NCBI GenBank assembly: GCA_035540755.1
Contig: DATLGD010000111.1
Span: 1 to 9,217 of the forward strand
Direction of reading: 5' to 3'
DNA from: DATLGD01 sp035540755
GTDB lineage: Bacteria > Actinomycetota > Actinomycetes > Mycobacteriales > SCTD01
Length of the DNA: 9,217 nucleotides
The position numbers and the translations under genes are program-made. Positions 6,204 through 9,217 of the stretch are shown here, piece after piece. Below the pieces are notes generated by a model. It searched no databases, had not been told where the DNA came from, and worked only from the letters and a program-made list of their open reading frames with translations. The number at the start of each line of letters is the position of its first letter. Position 1 is the stretch's first letter.

Positions 6204-6407
6204 ATGAGCGACCCCGATCCCGACCTCGCCGGCGCCGGCCTGTCCGCGACCGGCAAGACCGCCGACCAGTTCTCGCCCGGCGACGACAGCCCCGGCACCA
6301 CCTACGGCTCGCCGGGCGGCACGGGCGCGGCCGAGGAGGAGTCGGCTGCGGCCGAGGGCGCGGAGGACACCGGCCAGGGCGCCGAGGGCGACGTCGAGGG
6401 GGCCTGA
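6204..6407 (+). CDS. Short acidic disordered protein of unknown function
   Basis: The 67-residue product contains 15 Asp/Glu against one Lys and no Arg. It is rich in Gly, Ala, Ser and Pro, has no Cys, and shows no hydrophobic segment, so it is very likely disordered. Almost every codon ends in G or C, as in the neighbouring genes, which supports real coding. It begins nine bases after the PBP stop on the same strand and may be co-transcribed. The Shine-Dalgarno is poor (CCGGGG about 12 bases upstream). Alternatively TAGTGC, which contains the PBP stop codon and ends six bases before ATG, loosely resembles a leaderless -10. I do not recognise a family. A low-complexity frame open by chance in GC-rich DNA is the main alternative. 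Confidence 0.55.
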   Translation: MSDPDPDLAGAGLSATGKTADQFSPGDDSPGTTYGSPGGTGAAEEESAAAEGAEDTGQGAEGDVEGA

Positions 6408-6440
6408 CCCCCGTCAGCCGGTCGCGGCGTCAGCCGACCG
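6398..6440. terminator. Two hairpins between convergent acidic ORF and reductase
   Basis: GGGGG (6398-6402) and CCCCC (6408-6412) enclose CCTGA, so the stop codon of the acidic ORF sits in the loop. Next, CGGTC (6419-6423) pairs with GACCG (6436-6440), and GGC (6426-6428) with GCC (6433-6435), with a two-base bulge and the loop GTCA. The second hairpin's loop contains the reductase stop (6430-6432). Together they could stop transcription from both sides. There is no T-tract, so confidence is low. Confidence 0.35.
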
Positions 6441-7071
6441 CATACCGGGCGAACAGCCAGCCGTCGTCCTCCAGCAGCGACACGAGGCTGACCGGGCGCG
6501 GCGCCGGCCACGGGCTGCCGTCGAGCAGCGGGGCCCGGCCGGGCCCGGCCAGCAGCGGGCTGGTGGTCAGGCACAGCTCGTCCAGCCGGCCGGCGGACGC
6601 CACCGACCCCAGCCACGACGGGCCGCCCTCGCACAGCACCCGGGTCAGCCCGCGGGCCGCCAGCGCGTCGAGGACCTCCTCCGGCGAGCCGGCGAGCACG
6701 AGGACCTCGCCGTCGCTCTCGCCGCGGGGGAGGTCCCCGCTGCGGCTGACGACGGCGTAGGCCGGCACCTCGGGACGGCCCTGCGCCGCCCGCCGAGCCC
6801 GCCGCTGCGGCGACGGCCTCGGCGGCCGCCAGCCCTCGGCCCGCACGGTGGCCCCTCCCACGAGCACCACGTCGGACGTGCCGCGCAGCACCGACAGGAC
6901 CCGGCGGTCGGCGGGGCCGGACAGGCCCTCGCTGGAGCCGTCGACCTCGGCCGCGCCGTCGACGCCGACGACCATGAGGCCCCGCACGCAGGCCTGCGGC
7001 CAGGCGTAGACCTCGTCCAGGTCGGGCTCGGCGGGGTCCCCGGCAGCGGGCGGGGGCAGCAGGCGGCGCAC
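6430..7071 (-). CDS. RibD C-terminal-type reductase (pyrimidine/dihydrofolate reductase family)
   Basis: The 213-residue stand-alone RibD_C/DHFR-fold protein has no deaminase domain. It shows VVGVDGAAEVDG (34-45), corresponding to the substrate-side strand of the family, DVVLVGGATVRAEGW (67-81) for NADPH binding, and VLCEGGPSWLGSVASAGRLDELCL (145-168, key GGP and DEL), followed by PLLAGPG (172-178). Relatives are called pyrimidine reductase family. In Mycobacterium tuberculosis the RibD-like Rv2671 has dihydrofolate reductase activity and lies next to an AFG1-type ATPase gene, as here. The reaction is therefore NADPH-dependent reduction of a pteridine or aminouracil, with the exact substrate unknown. 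The start is GTG at 7071-7069, six bases after TAGAGT, so the mRNA is probably leaderless. It is unlikely to be the main riboflavin RibD, given the missing deaminase domain. Confidence 0.82.
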   Translation of the reverse strand: MRRLLPPPAAGDPAEPDLDEVYAWPQACVRGLMVVGVDGAAEVDGSSEGLSGPADRRVLSVLRGTSDVVLVGGATVRAEGWRPPRPSPQRRARRAAQGRPEVPAYAVVSRSGDLPRGESDGEVLVLAGSPEEVLDALAARGLTRVLCEGGPSWLGSVASAGRLDELCLTTSPLLAGPGRAPLLDGSPWPAPRPVSLVSLLEDDGWLFARYAVG

Positions 7072-7077
7072 GGGCGG

Positions 7078-7083
7078 ACTCTA
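7078..7083 (-). promoter_or_regulatory. -10 hexamer TAGAGT for a leaderless reductase mRNA
   Basis: TAGAGT on the minus strand (7083 to 7078) fits TANNNT and ends six bases before GTG 7071, the same spacing as at the phosphotransferase. It shares the TA step at 7082-7083 with the plus-strand hexamer for the ATPase gene. Confidence 0.55.
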
Positions 7084-7087
7084 GGCT
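7082..7087 (+). promoter_or_regulatory. -10 hexamer TAGGCT for a leaderless ATPase mRNA
   Basis: TAGGCT fits TANNNT and ends eight bases before GTG 7096. It overlaps the minus-strand hexamer 7083-7078 at the palindrome CTAG (7081-7084). The whole divergent region between the start codons is only 24 bases, so no separate leader can exist for both genes. The -35 regions would lie inside the opposite coding sequence. Confidence 0.55.
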
Positions 7088-7095
7088 CGCCGACC

Positions 7096-8112
7096 GTGCC
7101 TGCCCTCCGCCTGGTCGACCGGGCCCCCGAGGTCCCGCCGGAGACCCTGGTCGCCGGGCTCGTGCCGCCGCCGCAGTTCGCCGACGTCCGCTTCTCCACC
7201 TACCGGCCCGACCCGGCGCAGCCGTCGCAGGCACGGGCCGTCGAGGTGCTCGAGCAGTTCGCGCGGCGCCTGCAGCCGCCGCCTCGACGGCTGTTCGGGC
7301 GGGGCAGGCCACCGCCGGGCCGTCCGGGGGTCTACCTCGACGGGGGCTTCGGCGTCGGCAAGACGCACCTGCTCGCGTCCCTGTGGCACGCCGCCCCCGA
7401 GCCGCGGGCCTTCTGCACCTTCGTCGAGCTGACCCACCTGGTCGGGGCGCTCGGGTTCGGCGCCGCCGTCGACGCGCTGTCGGGGCACCGGCTGCTGGCC
7501 GTGGACGAGTTCGAGCTCGACGACCCGGGTGACACGGTGCTGGTCTCGACGATGCTCTCGCGGCTGGTCGACGCCGGCGTGCGGCTGGCCGCCACCTCCA
7601 ACACCCTGCCCGGCTCCCTGGGCGAGGGGCGCTTCGCCGCCCAGGACTTCCTGCGTGAGATCCAGGGCCTGGCCGCTCACTTCGAGCCGGTGCGCGTCGA
7701 CGGCGACGACTACCGGCACCGCGGCCTGCCGTCGTCCCCGCCGCCGCTGTCCGACGACGAGGTGCGGGCCCGCACCGAGAAGGCCGACGGCGCCTCCGCC
7801 GACGACTTCGACGAGCTGCTCGCCCACCTGGCGGCGCTGCACCCCAGCCGGTACGGCGCGCTCGTCGACGGAGTGCCGCTGGTGGGACTGCGGGGCGTGC
7901 ACCCGGTCACCGACCAGGCGGCGGCCCTCCGGCTCGTCGTGCTGGTGGACCGGCTGTACGACCGCGCCGTCCCGGTCGTCGCGAGCGGCGTTCCCCTCGA
8001 CGCGGTCTTCCCCGACGAGCTCCTGCGCGGCGGCTACCGCAAGAAGTACCTGCGGGCGGTGTCCCGGCTGGCGTCGCTGGCCGCGCAGGCCGATCCGGAC
8101 GGGCGGGCATAG
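7096..8112 (+). CDS. zapE: ZapE / AFG1-like P-loop ATPase
   Basis: This AFG1/ZapE-family ATPase (PF03969) has 338 residues. Visible parts are a family N-terminal stretch with VRFSTYRPDPAQPSQARAV (31-49), Walker A GGFGVGKTHL (83-92; Lys89, Thr90), Walker B HRLLAVDEFELDD (131-143; Asp137, Glu138), the sensor strand LAATSNTLP (164-172), FLREIQ (185-190), a DYRHR motif (205-209) and the conserved C-terminal GGYRKKYLRAVSRL (312-325). In E. coli ZapE acts at the division ring, while eukaryotic AFG1/LACE1 supports mitochondrial protein quality control. The role in actinobacteria is not settled, so the name is used for the family only. The start is GTG 7096, with the TAGGCT -10 eight bases before and no Shine-Dalgarno, consistent with a leaderless mRNA. 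It is divergent from a RibD-like reductase, an arrangement also known for Rv2670c/Rv2671 in mycobacteria. Confidence 0.88.
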   Translation: MPALRLVDRAPEVPPETLVAGLVPPPQFADVRFSTYRPDPAQPSQARAVEVLEQFARRLQPPPRRLFGRGRPPPGRPGVYLDGGFGVGKTHLLASLWHAAPEPRAFCTFVELTHLVGALGFGAAVDALSGHRLLAVDEFELDDPGDTVLVSTMLSRLVDAGVRLAATSNTLPGSLGEGRFAAQDFLREIQGLAAHFEPVRVDGDDYRHRGLPSSPPPLSDDEVRARTEKADGASADDFDELLAHLAALHPSRYGALVDGVPLVGLRGVHPVTDQAAALRLVVLVDRLYDRAVPVVASGVPLDAVFPDELLRGGYRKKYLRAVSRLASLAAQADPDGRA

Positions 8113-8261
8113 TCCGCACGAGCGGGGGGTTGTCACGCAACAGCATCACAAGGTGACACTCCGTGCAGAAGGGTGCACGAGGCGCTTCAGTGCCCACCTC
8201 GGTCTGCCGACGCTCGTAGAGCGGTGGTCACCGCAACCCCCGAAGACGGAGGATTCCAGCA
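8113..8261 (+). promoter_or_regulatory. Promoter and structured leader of the GH43 gene
   Basis: These 149 bases hold no gene. A possible promoter is TTGTCA (8130-8135) with TGACAC or GACACT near 8154-8160. TGTCAC (8131-8136) and GTGACA (8153-8158) form an inverted repeat, with another TCAC at 8146-8149, so this may also be an operator. Downstream hairpins are CGTGCA/TGCACG (8162-8167/8174-8179), CGAGG/CCTCG (8178-8182/8197-8201), CGCTC/GAGCG with loop GTA (8211-8223) and GCGGT/ACCGC (8221-8225/8230-8234). GGGGGTTG (8125-8132) can also pair with CAACCCCC (8234-8241). CCGC-ACGA-GCGG (8114-8125) just after the ATPase stop could be a weak terminator. The Shine-Dalgarno GGAGG (8248-8252) follows directly. 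I match it to no known riboswitch. Confidence 0.4.
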
Positions 8262-9217
8262 GTGCCGCTCCTGCGACGCCCCGCCCGCCGCCCCTCCCGC
8301 ACCACCGCCCGCCGCCTCGCGGCCGTCGTGGCCGCCCTCGGCATGGCCGGTGCGACGCTGGCCCTCGCGGCCCCGGCCTCCGGCTACGCCGGTGCAGCCT
8401 GGTTCCAGCCCAACACCGTGTACACCCAGAACTTCCCCGACCCGAGTGTCATCCGGGTCGGGAGCGACTACTACGCCTACGCGACCGGTACCGGCGGCAG
8501 CTACCTGCCCGTCATGCGCTCGAAGGACCAGATCACCTGGCAGGCCCGCGACTACTACCGCTCAGACGCCGAGTGCTGCCCGGAACTGCGCAAGGCCTAC
8601 CCGTACTTCAACGACGCGCTGCCCTACGTCGCCAGCTGGGGCCAGCACAGCAACACCGGCATGCACATGACCTCATGGGTGACCGCCCCCGGGGTCGCGC
8701 AGTTCGGCCCCAACCGGTTCAACGCCTACTACGGCCTGCTGGAGACCAAGCCGGACAGGGCCTGCATCGCCGTCGCCACCTCGACGAGCCCGCAGGGACC
8801 GTTCTACAACCCGTCGTGGATGACCCGCCCGCTCATCTGCCAGGGAGACGCGCCCGGCTCGATCGACCCGCAGCCGTTCGTCGACCCGAAGACCGGTCGC
8901 AAGTACCTGCACTGGGCCGGGGAGGGCGTCGGGGGGAACCCGCCGACCAAGCTGTGGTCCCAGGAGCTCACCGCCGACGGCCTCGGCCTGGTCGGCGGCC
9001 AGGTCGAGCTGACCCGCACCACCCAGGCCTGGGAAGGGCCGATGATCGAGAACCCGTCGATGGTGCTCTACCGCGGCCGGTACTACCTGCTCTACTCGGC
9101 GAACAACTGGTGGACCGGCGCCTACGCCACCGGCTACGCGCTGTGCAGCGGCCCGCTCGGGCCGTGTCACAAGCCGCGCAGCACCCCGCTGCTGAGCAGC
9201 AACGGCCTCAAGCTGGG
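8262..9217 (+). CDS. Secreted glycoside hydrolase, GH43-type, 5' part only
   Basis: The frame runs from GTG 8262 to the window end without a stop (318 full codons); the C-terminus is missing. The start has GGAGG (8248-8252) nine bases ahead. Residues 1-45 look like a signal peptide: an Arg-rich start, a hydrophobic stretch 19-38, then small residues ASGYAGA. The paired Arg at 17-18 leaves Tat export possible. The mature part is a five-bladed propeller of GH43 type: QNFPDPSVI (56-64) with the likely base Asp60, APGSIDPQPFVD (197-208) with the pKa-tuning Asp202, and WEGPMIENPSMV (257-268) with the likely acid Glu258, followed by RYYLLYSANNW (273-283). GH43 enzymes usually cleave arabinose- or xylose-containing polysaccharides; the substrate cannot be told. 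Six Cys in the visible part (105, 106, 168, 193, 295, 302) suggest disulphides. Some codons (AGT, TCA, GAA, AGG, TGT) are less GC-biased than in neighbouring genes. Confidence 0.85.
   Translation, partial: MPLLRRPARRPSRTTARRLAAVVAALGMAGATLALAAPASGYAGAAWFQPNTVYTQNFPDPSVIRVGSDYYAYATGTGGSYLPVMRSKDQITWQARDYYRSDAECCPELRKAYPYFNDALPYVASWGQHSNTGMHMTSWVTAPGVAQFGPNRFNAYYGLLETKPDRACIAVATSTSPQGPFYNPSWMTRPLICQGDAPGSIDPQPFVDPKTGRKYLHWAGEGVGGNPPTKLWSQELTADGLGLVGGQVELTRTTQAWEGPMIENPSMVLYRGRYYLLYSANNWWTGAYATGYALCSGPLGPCHKPRSTPLLSSNGLKL

Noticed and set aside
6412..6436. Direct repeat CGTCAGCCG at 6412-6420 and 6428-6436
   Set aside because: Only two copies of nine bases, explained by the reductase stop region and GC-rich sequence; no mobile element or array context.
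4472..6760. 762-residue open frame on + across the PBP and part of the reductase
   Set aside because: Arg/Gly/Ala-rich alternate frame of the PBP that spans several genes on both strands, as expected in very GC-rich DNA.
7081..8136. 351-residue open frame on minus across the ATPase gene
   Set aside because: Antisense shadow of a gene with intact Walker motifs; Gly, Arg, Val and Gln-rich without recognisable domains.
8113..8261. c-di-AMP (ydaO-type) riboswitch before a secreted enzyme
   Set aside because: I looked for the conserved 3' element of the GACAGCTAAC type and did not find it; only a vague CGTAG similarity near 8215, so no class is called.

Overview
The window is about 9.2 kb of very GC-rich DNA with dense short gaps, many GTG starts and G/C in nearly every third codon position. 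This is typical of a high-GC actinobacterium. The gene set (LigC-type ligase, LigD-type polymerase, MecA_N penicillin-binding protein, AFG1/ZapE ATPase beside a RibD-like reductase) fits a free-living soil or rock actinobacterium, perhaps a relative of Geodermatophilaceae; that placement is a guess. It reads as ordinary chromosome. I see no tRNA, rRNA, insertion sequence, CRISPR array or phage cluster, and no stretch over 300 bases lacks a gene; the longest gap is 149 bases (8113-8261).

Region 1 (1-3015), DNA repair and membrane genes. The 3' end of a LigD-type polymerase (Prim-PolC-like) on + converges on a four-gene minus-strand operon. In transcription order this is a small two-helix membrane protein (2999-2751), a LigC-type ATP-dependent DNA ligase (2734-1655), a PF04020 four-helix membrane protein overlapping the ligase by GTGA (1658-1299), and a TesB acyl-CoA thioesterase (1291-422). 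The polymerase and ligase probably work together in gap-filling and sealing; the thioesterase belongs to lipid metabolism.

Region 2 (2993-4520). A perfect 23-bp inverted repeat lies between the operon and a divergent DoxX-family membrane gene (3044-3430). DoxX converges on an APH-family phosphotransferase (4508-3435), and the two stop codons form the arms of one hairpin.

Region 3 (4515-6440). A MecA_N-type penicillin-binding transpeptidase (4584-6194) is followed by a short, very acidic disordered ORF (6204-6407), which converges on a RibD-C-type reductase.

Region 4 (6430-9217). The reductase (7071-6430) and a ZapE/AFG1 ATPase (7096-8112) diverge across 24 bases that hold two overlapping -10 hexamers, both placed for leaderless mRNAs. 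After a 149-base, hairpin-rich leader, a secreted GH43-type glycoside hydrolase starts at 8262 and runs off the end.

No clearly new multi-gene system is visible. The most interesting signals are regulatory: CTAG-centred divergent promoters, the 23-bp operator-like palindrome, hairpins built from convergent stop codons, and the leader of the GH43 gene.
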